A DNA stretch of 64,000 nt from Perspicuibacillus lycopersici (lineage in GTDB: Bacteria > Bacillota > Bacilli > Bacillales > Caldibacillaceae), in assembly GCF_025660475.1 (NCBI RefSeq), contig NZ_JAOUSF010000003.1, forward strand, positions 682,001 through 746,000, read 5' to 3'. Both the position numbers and the translations under genes were made by a program. Positions within the stretch are counted from its first letter, which is position 1, and each line of letters starts with the position of its first letter. Below, in pieces: positions 9,376-17,726 of this stretch. Under the pieces are notes generated by a model. That model was given only the letters and a program-made list of their open reading frames with translations, was not told the DNA's origin and searched no databases.

Positions 9376-9424
9376 AGAAGGAATACCCTCCGCTTTCTCT
9401 TGGGAATGTTTGTGTATTCCTTCT
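9376..9424. repeat. Intergenic hairpin upstream of the M24 peptidase
   Basis: AGAAGGAATAC (9376-9386) and GTATTCCTTCT (9414-9424) are perfect 11-bp inverted arms around a 27-nt loop. The spacing and the GAATAC ends resemble the hairpin at 8369-8415, although the arm sequences differ. The rest of the 9121-9503 gap is AT-rich. A 63-codon frame in it has no ribosome binding site or recognisable content. Confidence 0.55.
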
Positions 9425-9503
9425 ACTAAGTAGCTATAATTTGATACTACCCTCTTATTTCTAAAAAAATTATTATTGTATTTAATAAAAATGAGGTGAT
9501 TGT

Positions 9504-10601
9504 ATGTTAAAAAGAGTTCATGCACTAGGGGAGTGGCTAAAGCAGGAAGATATTGATGTAGCCGTTGTAACTTCTACTGATAATGTATTTTATTTTAGCG
9601 GATTTTATAGTGATCCCCATGAAAGATTACTAGCTACCGTATTATTCCCAGAGCAAGAGCCATTTTTAATTTGTCCACAAATGGAGGTTCCTTCTGCGAG
9701 ACAAGCGGGATTTGAACATACTGTATTTGGATACAGTGATACCGAAGACCCATGGGAAATTGTGAAAACCGAAATTGCAAAACGTACAAAAAGTGTAAAG
9801 AAAATTGCTGTAGAAAAAACACATTTAAATGTCGAACGTTATGAAATCATCCAAGCAGCATTTCCAGAGGCAACATTTATCCATGCTGAAGAAAAATTAA
9901 ACCAATTGCGCCTTGTAAAAGACGAGGTGGAACTACAGAAATTAAAAAAAGCATGTGAATTAGCTGATTATGCTATTACTGTAGGTGTAAATGAAATAAA
10001 AGCTGGTGTGACTGAGCTTGAGCTTGTTGCAGCGATTGAATATGAGCTTAAGAAAAAAGGCGTTGAAAAAATGTCATTTGCGACCACTGTTTTAGCTGGT
10101 GCAAATGCTGCTTCTCCACACGGTAGTCCTGGTTCTACTAAAGTACAAAAGGGAGACTTTGTACTATTTGATTTAGGAGTTGTATATGAAGGATACTGCT
10201 CTGATATTACTCGAACTGTAGCTTATCAAGATGTGACAGATGAACAGATACGTGTATATGAAGCAGTTTTAAAAGGACAAGAGGCTGCGATTGCTGCAAG
10301 TCTTCCTGGTGTTACTTGTGCCCATATTGACACTGTCGCAAGAGACATTATTAAACATGCTGGCTATGGTGACTATTTTACCCATCGACTTGGCCACGGT
10401 TTAGGTATTAGTATTCATGAATATCCTTCTGTAACAGAAACGAATCCTTTAGTTTTACAAAAAGGAATGGTTTATACTATTGAACCTGGAGTTTACATTC
10501 CTGGAAATATCGGCGTACGCATCGAGGACGATGTTCACATCACAGAGCAAGGTGCAGAAGTGTTAACAAAATATCCAAAACAACTACAAATCGTAAAATA
10601 A
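9504..10601 (+). CDS. M24-family Xaa-Pro dipeptidase/aminopeptidase
   Basis: This 365-residue cytosolic peptidase has a creatinase-type N-terminal domain (1-130) and a pita-bread catalytic domain. The dinuclear metal ligands are visible in LFDLGVVYEGYCSDITRT (about 220-235), HRLGHGLGISIHE (about 294), TIEPGVY (about 326) and RIEDDV (about 341). It should release N-terminal residues from X-Pro peptides. The start has a good GAGGTGATT site. It forms a single-gene unit with its own strong terminator. The exact subfamily (PepQ or YkvY-like) is not settled. Confidence 0.9.
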   Translation: MLKRVHALGEWLKQEDIDVAVVTSTDNVFYFSGFYSDPHERLLATVLFPEQEPFLICPQMEVPSARQAGFEHTVFGYSDTEDPWEIVKTEIAKRTKSVKKIAVEKTHLNVERYEIIQAAFPEATFIHAEEKLNQLRLVKDEVELQKLKKACELADYAITVGVNEIKAGVTELELVAAIEYELKKKGVEKMSFATTVLAGANAASPHGSPGSTKVQKGDFVLFDLGVVYEGYCSDITRTVAYQDVTDEQIRVYEAVLKGQEAAIAASLPGVTCAHIDTVARDIIKHAGYGDYFTHRLGHGLGISIHEYPSVTETNPLVLQKGMVYTIEPGVYIPGNIGVRIEDDVHITEQGAEVLTKYPKQLQIVK

Positions 10602-10608
10602 AATCACA

Positions 10609-10647
10609 ACAGCCTAGCTGTCTTTTAAAAGACAACTAGGCTGTTTT
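10609..10647 (+). terminator. Terminator after the M24 peptidase
   Basis: ACAGCCTAG and TGTCTTTT pair with AAAAGACA and CTAGGCTGT, a long near-perfect stem followed by TTTTTATT. It probably also serves ald from the other side. Confidence 0.85.
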
Positions 10648-10656
10648 TATTGATTA

Positions 10657-11778
10657 TTATTCATTGATTAACAATGACTTTGCATCGTAAAATGGTAATT
10701 CATGCGCCTCGGCAACACCTTTATGGGTGACACAGCCATTGATTGTATTTATCCCTTTTAACAACGGTTCGCTATCGATACACGCTTGTTTATATCCTTT
10801 ACATGCAATTTGAACGGCATATGGGATTGTTACATTTGTTAATGCTAGTGTAGAAGTTTGTGGTACGGCTCCAGGCATATTCGCAACGGCATAATGCACA
10901 ACACCATGTTTCGTATAGGTCGGATTGTCATGGGTTGTCACACGATCTGTCGTTTCAAAAATACCACCTTGATCAATAGCAATATCTACGATTACCGAAC
11001 CATTTTTCATTTCTTTTACCATTTCTTCTGTAACTAATTTAGGAGCTTTTGCACCTGGTATTAGGACAGCACCAATGACTAAATCTGCATTTTTTACTGC
11101 TGCCGCAATATTAAAGGAATTAGACATTAACGTGGTAATTTCTTTATGGAACAAATCATCAAGCTGCCGTAATCGCTCGATATTGATATCTAGTATCGTC
11201 ACATTTGCTCCAAAGCCTATCGCCATTTTCGCGGCATTTGTACCTGCCACGCCACCGCCAATAATGGTAATATTCGCTCGTTGAACACCAGGAACACCTG
11301 AAAGTAATATTCCTTTTCCACCATATACCTTTTCTAAAAACTGGGCACCAACTTGTACTGACATTCTTCCGGCAACCTCACTCATTGGTGTAAGCAGTGG
11401 TAATGAATTATTTGCAAGCTGTACCGTTTCATAGGCTATGGCAATTACCTTTTTATCAATTAATTGCTTCGTTAGTTCCGGCTCATTCGCTAAATGGAAA
11501 TACGTAAAAATAATAAGTCCTTCTCGAAAATATTGATATTCACTAAAATGTGGTTCCTTTACCTTTAAAACCATTTCTGTATCCCATGCCTCTTTAGCAG
11601 TGGCGACGATTTTTGCACCAGCCAATTTGTAATCTTCATCTGTAAAACCCGAGCCAATTCCTGCTCCCGTTTCGATGAATACCTCCTGCTCATTATTAAC
11701 TAATTGAGTAACACCAGCTGGACTAATGGCAACACGATTTTCATTATTTTTTACCTCTTTTGGTATACCAATCTTCAT
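10657..11778 (-). CDS. ald: Alanine dehydrogenase
   Basis: This 373-residue enzyme reversibly deaminates L-alanine to pyruvate with NAD and is important for alanine use and spore germination in bacilli. The N-terminal [17 protein letters not shown], the KVKEP lysine, the FTYFHLANE histidine and the Rossmann segment [17 protein letters not shown] are diagnostic. ATG 11778 has AGGTGG 8 nt upstream, and an in-frame GTG four codons earlier overlaps that site. A cre box covers the -35 region, so CcpA repression is likely. It is divergent from the universal stress protein gene. Confidence 0.96.
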   Translation of the reverse strand: MKIGIPKEVKNNENRVAISPAGVTQLVNNEQEVFIETGAGIGSGFTDEDYKLAGAKIVATAKEAWDTEMVLKVKEPHFSEYQYFREGLIIFTYFHLANEPELTKQLIDKKVIAIAYETVQLANNSLPLLTPMSEVAGRMSVQVGAQFLEKVYGGKGILLSGVPGVQRANITIIGGGVAGTNAAKMAIGFGANVTILDINIERLRQLDDLFHKEITTLMSNSFNIAAAVKNADLVIGAVLIPGAKAPKLVTEEMVKEMKNGSVIVDIAIDQGGIFETTDRVTTHDNPTYTKHGVVHYAVANMPGAVPQTSTLALTNVTIPYAVQIACKGYKQACIDSEPLLKGINTINGCVTHKGVAEAHELPFYDAKSLLINE

Positions 11779-11875
11779 TCGGACATCCACCTAACTTGTA
11801 TTAATTTTTCCTGCTAATCTAACATTACAAATCTTTTATTTATTCGTCAAATTAAAAATCATTGTTTTCTATTTT

Positions 11876-11913
11876 AATATAATAAAAAACATATATAAAT
11901 GCAAGCGTTTTCA
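11876..11913 (-). promoter_or_regulatory. ald promoter with CcpA cre box on its -35
   Basis: On the minus strand TTGCAT (11899-11904) and TATATT (11876-11881) are 17 bp apart. The 14-bp cre-like sequence TGCAAGCGTTTTCA (11900-11913, plus strand) matches the consensus TGWAARCGYTWNCW at 13 positions and covers the -35 box. CcpA binding there should block RNA polymerase. The divergent uspA gene starts 82 bp away. Confidence 0.65.
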
Positions 11914-11994
11914 ATAGTTCTTTATTCTGTAAAATTTCAACTCTTACCTTGTGCAATGAAAGGAGTATACTAAACGTATAAGGAGGGGATATCA

Positions 11995-12444
11995 ATGACA
12001 AATAAGTATAAAAATATCATTGTTGCCATCGACGGTTCCAAAGAAGCAGAGTGGGCATTTAAAGAAGCTGTAAATATTGCAAAACGAAACGATAGTAATT
12101 TATTTCTTACACATATTATTGATAGAAGACCATTCGCAACACTACCAGCGTATGACCAAACGGTATTAATACGTGAAGAGGAAAATGTACAGAAGATGTT
12201 AACAGCATACAAAACCGATGCACTAGCTGCTGGAATTCGTGAACCGCAAATCATCATTGAGTATGGCCCCCCAAAGGTGAAAATTGCAAAGGATCTTGCC
12301 CAAAAATTGAAATCAGACCTCATCATATGTGGTGCAACTGGTTTAAATGCTATGGAACGATTTCTCATTGGCAGTGTTTCTGAATACATTGTCCGTCACG
12401 CAACGTGTGATGTTTTAGTCATTCGTTCGAATAAAGAAATTTAA
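11995..12444 (+). CDS. Universal stress protein (UspA family)
   Basis: This 149-residue single-domain protein starts YKNIIVAIDGSKEAEWAF and ends GATGLNAMERFLIGSVSE followed by HATCDVLVIR. The G-2x-G-9x-G(S/T) ATP-binding pattern is intact, so it is probably an ATP-binding Usp. A strong AAGGAGGGG site precedes the ATG. It is divergent from ald, and the cre box between them could also influence this gene. Its precise role is unknown. Confidence 0.9.
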   Translation: MTNKYKNIIVAIDGSKEAEWAFKEAVNIAKRNDSNLFLTHIIDRRPFATLPAYDQTVLIREEENVQKMLTAYKTDALAAGIREPQIIIEYGPPKVKIAKDLAQKLKSDLIICGATGLNAMERFLIGSVSEYIVRHATCDVLVIRSNKEI

Positions 12445-12632
12445 TTTCCATTCATATAAATAAACATGCTCCCGATAAAAAAGCTTGGATTTATATAATA
12501 AGTAGTTCCGTTTTGTGGGGAAACACTGTAAATAGCATATGAATTCACATCCATTTTAGCATAGCAATTAGCAGACCATTTTTGTTGATATATCAATGTT
12601 TTGTAAGAAAACACATCCATAAAGGCATAAAA

Positions 12633-12696
12633 AAATAGCACCCCAAATAGCATCTTGACAATATATAATGTCATCGTGTGAATAGGGGTGCTATTT
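12633..12696. repeat. Long intergenic hairpin with 12-bp perfect arms
   Basis: AAATAGCACCCC (12633-12644) and GGGGTGCTATTT (12685-12696) are perfect inverted arms around a 40-nt AT-rich loop containing TTGACAATATATAATGTCA, itself partly palindromic. Followed by T7 on the minus strand, it could act as a terminator, but no minus-strand gene enters from the right. The remainder of 12445-12872 shows no gene, and a 77-codon minus-strand frame runs through the hairpin and is rejected. Confidence 0.5.
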
Positions 12697-12872
12697 CACT
12701 TGTTATTTGGTATATCATTTTTATCCTGTTCGAAAATCTTCAAGGATTCTATAAGACCGTATGGTAAAATATAGTTAAAAATTACAAAGATTCAGTTCTT
12801 GAACTATGAGCAGTAGAGTTGAATAAAGGTAATCATAAACCAATTAGATAATCTTCTCTAAATGGTTTTTGT

Positions 12873-12908
12873 TTGATTTTTTTGTACATTCGTACTAAAA
12901 TAAATACA
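12873..12908 (+). promoter_or_regulatory. tetR promoter with operator in the spacer; probable leaderless start
   Basis: TTGATT (12873-12878) and TAAAAT (12896-12901) are exactly 17 bp apart. The spacer contains the inverted repeat GTACattcGTAC (12884-12895). Transcription would begin about 7 nt after the -10 box, which is the A of the tetR ATG at 12908. This explains why no ribosome binding site precedes that ATG. The repeat is a good candidate for an autoregulatory operator. Confidence 0.6.
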
Positions 12909-13537
12909 TGAATAAAAAAAATAAATCAACTAAACAAAAAGAAATGTCATTCATAGAAAAAGCCCGTAGAGCTCAAATTGTGAAGTGTGCGATTGAAACA
13001 ATCGCAGAAGTAGGTTATGCTCAAGCCTCTTTAGGACAAATTGCCAAACGTGCAAATATTAGTAAGGGGGTTATTTCTTATCACTTTGCAAATAAAGAGG
13101 AATTATTAGAGCAAATTCCTATCGAATACTATTTGGCTTGGCAAGCCTATATTACTCCAAGAATAGAAGCTCAAAAGTCTCCTAAAGAAAAGCTCCAGGT
13201 GTATATTGAAGCCAACCTTGCATTTATAGATGAAAATCGTCAGCATGTTTTCGCTGTAATAGAAACGGTTTCTAATAAGAGAACGGATGATGGTAAACTT
13301 CAGTTTGCAGCAGACCATGATGAAGCTATTTTACTTCCAATTGAAAGTATTCTGACCCAAGGGATACAAGAAGGAGTTTTCAGGGAATTCACCAAATCAT
13401 CAGCAAGGGTGATGGCTTTAACAATAAGAAGTGCCATTGACGGATTCACCCTTGAATTAACTAGAAATCCTCATTTAGATGTTCAGGAGTATACTAGAGA
13501 ATTAGTTACAATCTTCGATAAATCAACTAAAAAGTAA
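12908..13537 (+). CDS. TetR/AcrR-family transcriptional regulator
   Basis: This 209-residue protein has a classical N-terminal TetR helix-turn-helix (about 23-70: SLGQIAKRANISKGVISYHFANKEEL, read as helix, turn and the YHFxxKEEL end). It is followed by an all-helical ligand-binding domain. The 5' end has no Shine-Dalgarno, and the -10 box is only 7 nt away, implying a leaderless mRNA. An in-frame ATG at residue 13 also lacks a site. No transporter adjoins it; the only cotranscribed neighbour is the zinc-ribbon gene 21 bp downstream. The ligand is unknown. Confidence 0.88.
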   Translation: MNKKNKSTKQKEMSFIEKARRAQIVKCAIETIAEVGYAQASLGQIAKRANISKGVISYHFANKEELLEQIPIEYYLAWQAYITPRIEAQKSPKEKLQVYIEANLAFIDENRQHVFAVIETVSNKRTDDGKLQFAADHDEAILLPIESILTQGIQEGVFREFTKSSARVMALTIRSAIDGFTLELTRNPHLDVQEYTRELVTIFDKSTKK

Positions 13538-13558
13538 AGAGTCATTTTGGAGGACGAT

Positions 13559-13732
13559 ATGTTTTACTATGAGGTAACCTGTTTTAGTTGTAGAAAAGTA
13601 TTTAGAGTATACGAAGGTTCACTAAACTATAAACTATTTAAGGAAAAGAAGACTAAGTTTTTTTGTTGCGAAGATTGTAGTCATAAGATACGCATTGATG
13701 CAATCAAAAATTTCTTTAGATACTTAAACTAA
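13559..13732 (+). CDS. Small zinc-ribbon protein (DUF2197/YlaI-like)
   Basis: This 57-residue protein carries two Cys pairs, CFSC near the N-terminus and CCEDC near residue 38, spaced as in a zinc ribbon, with a basic aromatic C-terminal helix (NFFRYLN). It resembles the YlaI/DUF2197 type. ATG 13559 is chosen because TTGGAGGAC lies directly upstream, and the longer frame from a TTG would start inside that site. It follows the TetR gene by 21 bp and ends in a terminator, so the two form an operon. Its function is unknown. Confidence 0.7.
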   Translation: MFYYEVTCFSCRKVFRVYEGSLNYKLFKEKKTKFFCCEDCSHKIRIDAIKNFFRYLN

Positions 13733-13769
13733 AGGGGGGCTTTAGTGTAATTAGTGCATTAAATTAAAG

Positions 13770-13812
13770 AAAAAAGAGCTTGCGGGTTGTAAAAATTCCC
13801 TCAAGCTTTTTG
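13770..13812 (+). terminator. Terminator after the tetR-zinc ribbon operon
   Basis: AAAAGAGCTTGcGGG pairs with TCCCtCAAGCTTTTT around a short AT-rich loop, and the 3' arm merges into a T run. Confidence 0.75.
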
Positions 13813-13925
13813 TATGTTATTTGCCTTGTTATTTCTATTACGAAAACGTATGTTATTTAAATGGCGATTTTAGATTTTCTCCACGTTACTGAACTATTTA
13901 TTTATATATATCCAAGCTTTTTTCT

Positions 13926-14765
13926 TTATTCCTCATCCTTTGCTTTTTCTAATAGATTTCGGTATTGATAAAAGCGTTTCGATAATTGCGTTATATTTTT
14001 TGTCATCGAATAATTGAAACTAGCTCCTATTGCCATACTGGCGAATGGAATATTTTGCTGCTTTCTCTTTTTACACAACAGAATGGTCCAAATTTTTAAG
14101 ATTTGAAGAAGCGGTTGGTTTAACCAAGCAACATCTGAAATTTGTTCATTTCCTTCATAAAAGAAGCTTTCTTCCCCATTATTCACTTCTTCTAATAGGC
14201 TATCCCATGCTTGCTTTTGGAATCGTTTCGGAAGCGTTGCACAATGGAAAAGCTTCAGTGATATCATCATTTCAAATGGATTTTTCGTGTCATATCCATA
14301 AGTTGTTGCAATTAATTGAATGGCACGTAAGTTAATCACGAGTACAGATGGAATATCTAGACCTAAAAAGAGTGTACCTCCGGCTCCAGAAACTCCCCCT
14401 TGTATTAGCGAAAATAGCTTATGCATGGAGATTTGGCGATCTGCGTAATAATTTAGCCGGTTAATTGGTAGGTATTTTAAATCGGTTATGTATTGAATAG
14501 ATTCATTGGTTAATCTTGCTTCGTTTAATATATGCTCTACCCGTTCATCAAACGATTTCGACTGCTGGATAGCAGCATGAATATAAAATAACCAGGAATC
14601 TAGTTCATGGAAAAATTTAATTTGAGCTTTCTCAGGTAGTTTTGTGAAGGCATCTTCTATCCATGTATCATACGTTCGTAAAAAATCATTTGGAATAATT
14701 TGTAGCTGTTCGTTTTCCCATTCCTTCATTTGCGTTAATATTATTTTTTCTGAGTTTGTTAGCAT
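13926..14765 (-). CDS. EcsC-family protein
   Basis: This 279-residue protein resembles the EcsC family. It has an amphipathic N-terminal half and a glycine-rich hydrophobic segment (LIQGGVSGAGGTLFLGLDIP, about residue 130) followed by a short helical stretch. EcsC is encoded beside the EcsAB transporter in B. subtilis, but no transporter is present here, so the role is unknown. ATG 14765 is preferred to GTG 14771 because AGGGGGG stands 7 nt from the ATG and almost abuts the GTG. Residues 250-275 are polar and probably cytosolic. Confidence 0.75.
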   Translation of the reverse strand: MLTNSEKIILTQMKEWENEQLQIIPNDFLRTYDTWIEDAFTKLPEKAQIKFFHELDSWLFYIHAAIQQSKSFDERVEHILNEARLTNESIQYITDLKYLPINRLNYYADRQISMHKLFSLIQGGVSGAGGTLFLGLDIPSVLVINLRAIQLIATTYGYDTKNPFEMMISLKLFHCATLPKRFQKQAWDSLLEEVNNGEESFFYEGNEQISDVAWLNQPLLQILKIWTILLCKKRKQQNIPFASMAIGASFNYSMTKNITQLSKRFYQYRNLLEKAKDEE

Positions 14766-14920
14766 CCGCACGCCCCCCTATCGTCAATACACCTATTTTC
14801 TTAAGTTCATTTCAAATTTTAGTGTTCTCTATTTTTTAGTATATCATAGCAACTTGCAATCAAAAAATGAGGAATCTTTATGAAAAAAACTGACCGTTAA
14901 TGCTGGCGACGTTAAATAGA

Positions 14921-14967
14921 AAAAGCAACCTTTTCTACTTCCATCATTTTGAGAAAAGGTTGCTTTG
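14921..14967 (-). terminator. Terminator after ackA
   Basis: AAAGCAACCTTTTCT and AGAAAAGGTTGCTTT form a perfect 15-bp stem with a 15-nt loop, followed by TTTTCTATTT on the minus strand, 40 bp past the ackA stop. Confidence 0.88.
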
Positions 14968-15006
14968 AACATTCCGATATATAACTAAGAAAGGAATTTA
15001 TACACC

Positions 15007-16197
15007 TTAAACATTCGCAAGTCTTACAACGTCACGTGCAATCATTACTTCTTCGTTTGTTGGTATAACGAGTACTTTAACTGGAGAGAATGGATAGCTA
15101 ATGAAGCGATCTTCGCCACGAGCTTGATTTGCTTCATGATCCCAGTAGATTCCCATGAATTCAAGGCCTTTTAATACTCTTGAACGTACAGGGGCACTGT
15201 TTTCACCAATACCTGCTGTGAAGATTATTGCGTCTACACCATTCATTCGTGCTGCATAGGATCCAATATATTTATGGATTCTATTTGCAAATACAGATAA
15301 TGCAAGCTCTGCACGTTCATTTCCTGCTTCCGCCGCTTCAATAATATCGCGTAAATCACTAGAGAATCCAGAAAGTGCTAACAAACCACTCTCTTTATTC
15401 AATACATTGATTACTTCCTCTGCTGATTTTCCTGTTTTTTCCATAATATATGGAATTAAAGCGGGGTCAATATTACCAGAGCGTGTTCCCATTGTAACTC
15501 CTGCAAGTGGAGTGAATCCCATCGATGTATCAATGGATTTACCACCTTCAATTGCAGCAATACTTGCACCATTTCCTAAATGACAAGAAATTAAGCGCAA
15601 TTGTTCAATTGGACGTTCTAGTAATTCTGCTGCACGTTGTGATACATATTTGTGAGAAGTTCCATGGAAACCATATTTACGAATTCCATATTTTTCGTAG
15701 TATTCATATGGAAGACTATATAAATAGGAGCTTTCAGGCATTGTTTGGTGGAATGCTGTATCAAAAACAGCTACCTCTGGAACATTCGGTAGAACTTCTT
15801 GGAAAGCTTTAATCCCGATAACATGTGCAGGATTATGTAATGGAGCTAATTCTGACAAATCAGCGATTTTTTGTAAAACATCTTCAGTAATAATGACAGA
15901 GTCATCAAAAGTTTCTCCACCATGTACTACACGGTGACCAATTCCGTTTATTTCATCAAATGATTTAATAATTCCAGTTGTAATTAATTGATCTAATAAT
16001 AATTTAACGGCTACCCCATGATTTGGAATATCTTGAATGATTTCCTTCTTCTCGCCATTAACCGTAATACTGAATATACCATCATTTAATCCAATTCGTT
16101 CAACAAGTCCTTTTGTAATTACCTTCTCTTCAGGCATTTCAAATAATTGAAACTTTAATGATGAACTACCAGCATTAATCGATAAAATCTTTGACAT
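15007..16197 (-). CDS. ackA: Acetate kinase
   Basis: This 396-residue enzyme converts acetyl phosphate and ADP to acetate and ATP in overflow metabolism. The signatures are [13 protein letters not shown] at the N-terminus, [43 protein letters not shown] and [19 protein letters not shown] precedes the ATG. The gene has its own promoter with an upstream cre box at the activating position, and a strong terminator. It lies just downstream of ytxK on the same strand, as in B. subtilis. Confidence 0.97.
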   Translation of the reverse strand: MSKILSINAGSSSLKFQLFEMPEEKVITKGLVERIGLNDGIFSITVNGEKKEIIQDIPNHGVAVKLLLDQLITTGIIKSFDEINGIGHRVVHGGETFDDSVIITEDVLQKIADLSELAPLHNPAHVIGIKAFQEVLPNVPEVAVFDTAFHQTMPESSYLYSLPYEYYEKYGIRKYGFHGTSHKYVSQRAAELLERPIEQLRLISCHLGNGASIAAIEGGKSIDTSMGFTPLAGVTMGTRSGNIDPALIPYIMEKTGKSAEEVINVLNKESGLLALSGFSSDLRDIIEAAEAGNERAELALSVFANRIHKYIGSYAARMNGVDAIIFTAGIGENSAPVRSRVLKGLEFMGIYWDHEANQARGEDRFISYPFSPVKVLVIPTNEEVMIARDVVRLANV

Positions 16198-16302
16198 CTG
16201 TTTCGCTCCTCAATAAATATTTTACTTTTTGCTTATTATGACCTAAGCGTGAAATTATATGAAATAGGTTTTATGTGAAAAATTATGCAAATAACCCTCT
16301 CA

Positions 16303-16366
16303 ATGTTTCATTAAAACACTGGTTGCACTAATTTTCAATTGTTTTCATGAATTGTTAACGTTATCA
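16303..16366 (-). promoter_or_regulatory. ackA promoter with upstream CcpA cre activator site
   Basis: On the minus strand TTGAAA (16333-16338) and TTTAAT (16310-16315) are 17 bp apart, predicting a start near 16303. The cre-like TGTTAACGTTATCA (16353-16366, plus strand) matches TGWAARCGYTWNCW at 13 of 14 positions. Its centre lies about 56 bp upstream of that start. This is the activator geometry known for B. subtilis ackA. A closer TATAAT at 16254-16259 (minus strand) may be a second promoter. The rest of the gap to 16582 has no gene. Confidence 0.7.
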
Positions 16367-16484
16367 CAAACAAAGTAAATATATTCTAACTATTTAAACA
16401 AAAAGGACTCCTTAATAAAAATGGCTGTTTGCTAAAATATTGTTGTTATGTAATGAAATTGGGAATAATTGTATATTCCGCTAC

Positions 16485-16496
16485 AACAGACTGAAT
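16485..16496 (+). repeat. Copy of the 12-mer CAGACTGAATAC
   Basis: This is an exact copy of the 12-mer found at 8369-8380 and 19833-19844, all intergenic. Here it lacks an inverted partner, so it may be a remnant. Confidence 0.4.
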
Positions 16497-16582
16497 ACAA
16501 AAACAACAATATGTATAGAACGGTCAAATTAATTAAGGAGTTCATTTTCTAAAAAAATATCATTTAAATAGGCTAGCTACGA

Positions 16583-17572
16583 TTATTTATTTTCCTTTAT
16601 CCACAAATCAATTTTGGAAATAATGGATTGCATTGCTTGTTTATTGCTTAGCGATGGTAAATTAGCCAATAATACTTCTTTAGGTGGCTTTACCCCATCC
16701 TTTTTCTTTTGCAACACAAAAATGCTTTTCGACGCATTTTTATTTTTAAACATCGATTCTGGTAATTGAATTAAGGCTTGAATATCAAGATTGTCTTTAA
16801 TAAAGCTATGAAGCTTCGGTGCCTCTGGACTTTCAAATAATCCATTAGGAATAATAAAGAATAAATAGCCACCATCTTTCGTATGCCGATAGCTTTGCTC
16901 AATGAATAAATGATGGGCATAGGAATGACCGGTTTCTGCTTTTAGTTCATAATCATTTGCTCGCACATCATTTGGATAATAGCCAACAGGCAAATCACAA
17001 ATAACGACATCGACTGGATCAACGAGAAGATGTTCAAGGCTATCTTGGTTAAATAGATGCAGCGAGTGCTCCTGTAAATTGGCACTTACATAACAAAGCT
17101 TTAACAACAAATCATCAACATCCACACCAAACGTTTCAATGGCGGAATGTTCCAGATGATTGAGCACCGTTGTAACTAAATTCCCCGTTCCAATTGCTGG
17201 ATCTAAAAGTGTAAAGGCAGAAGTATTTTCCATAAATTTGCCGATCAAATAACTTAGAAATATTCCAATCGTATCTGGGGTCATTTGATGGTTCGGCTGA
17301 ACATTTTCTCGCATTCCTTTCAAGCAAGCAAGTTGAAATGCTTTTCGCATATCCTCTCGGGAAAATGCCATTTTATTTATTTCATAATAAAGCTTATTTA
17401 ATTTTTTCTTAGCTAACTCACTTACGTGTACTGCTTCCACTACCTCGTCTTGAAAAATATTTTCTCCACTATCAGCCAAAGCTTCTAAATAGGATATGTC
17501 CAATTCTTGTTTTAAAATAGTAGCACTCTCATCTATTGCTTTAAATAATAATTCAACTGGTGTTGCATTCAT
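16583..17572 (-). CDS. ytxK: YtxK: class I SAM-dependent methyltransferase (N6-adenine MTase-like)
   Basis: This 329-residue protein equals the length of B. subtilis YtxK. The SAM-binding motif LLDPAIGTGNLVTTVL is at about residues 120-136. The catalytic motif of DNA/RNA N6-adenine methyltransferases is replaced by CDLPVGYYP instead of (N/D)PPY, so base methylation is uncertain. ATG 17572 has AGGAGG 6 nt upstream, and the longer frame to 17698 runs back through the tpx terminator. It sits between tpx and ackA on the same strand, the canonical order. Confidence 0.88.
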   Translation of the reverse strand: MNATPVELLFKAIDESATILKQELDISYLEALADSGENIFQDEVVEAVHVSELAKKKLNKLYYEINKMAFSREDMRKAFQLACLKGMRENVQPNHQMTPDTIGIFLSYLIGKFMENTSAFTLLDPAIGTGNLVTTVLNHLEHSAIETFGVDVDDLLLKLCYVSANLQEHSLHLFNQDSLEHLLVDPVDVVICDLPVGYYPNDVRANDYELKAETGHSYAHHLFIEQSYRHTKDGGYLFFIIPNGLFESPEAPKLHSFIKDNLDIQALIQLPESMFKNKNASKSIFVLQKKKDGVKPPKEVLLANLPSLSNKQAMQSIISKIDLWIKENK

Positions 17573-17663
17573 TGTAATCCTCCTAACGCTAATCCCTAAT
17601 AGATAATTGTAGTATGTTTTATCTATCTGTACAAGTAACTTTCCTTTTTTCTCTAGTAAAGTG

Positions 17664-17692
17664 AAAAAACCTCGAGAAATTTCGAGGTTTTT
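17664..17692 (-). terminator. Terminator after tpx
   Basis: AAAAACCTCGA and TCGAGGTTTTT form a perfect stem with a small AAT-type loop and T runs on both strands, 35 bp past the tpx stop. Confidence 0.85.
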
Positions 17693-17726
17693 AAGCATTT
17701 AAGCTTTCACCTTTAAGAAAGGCGGA

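Noticed and set aside
9273..9464. 63-codon plus-strand frame upstream of the M24 peptidase
   Set aside because: No Shine-Dalgarno, composition is that of AT-rich intergenic DNA, and it spans the 9376-9424 hairpin.
12441..12674. 77-codon minus-strand frame overlapping the end of the universal stress protein gene
   Set aside because: No ribosome binding site, no recognisable domain, and its first codons lie inside the loop of the 12633-12696 hairpin.
13838..13856. GAAAACGT-containing cre-like sequence after the zinc-ribbon gene
   Set aside because: At least three mismatches at conserved positions and located in the untranslated tail after a terminator.
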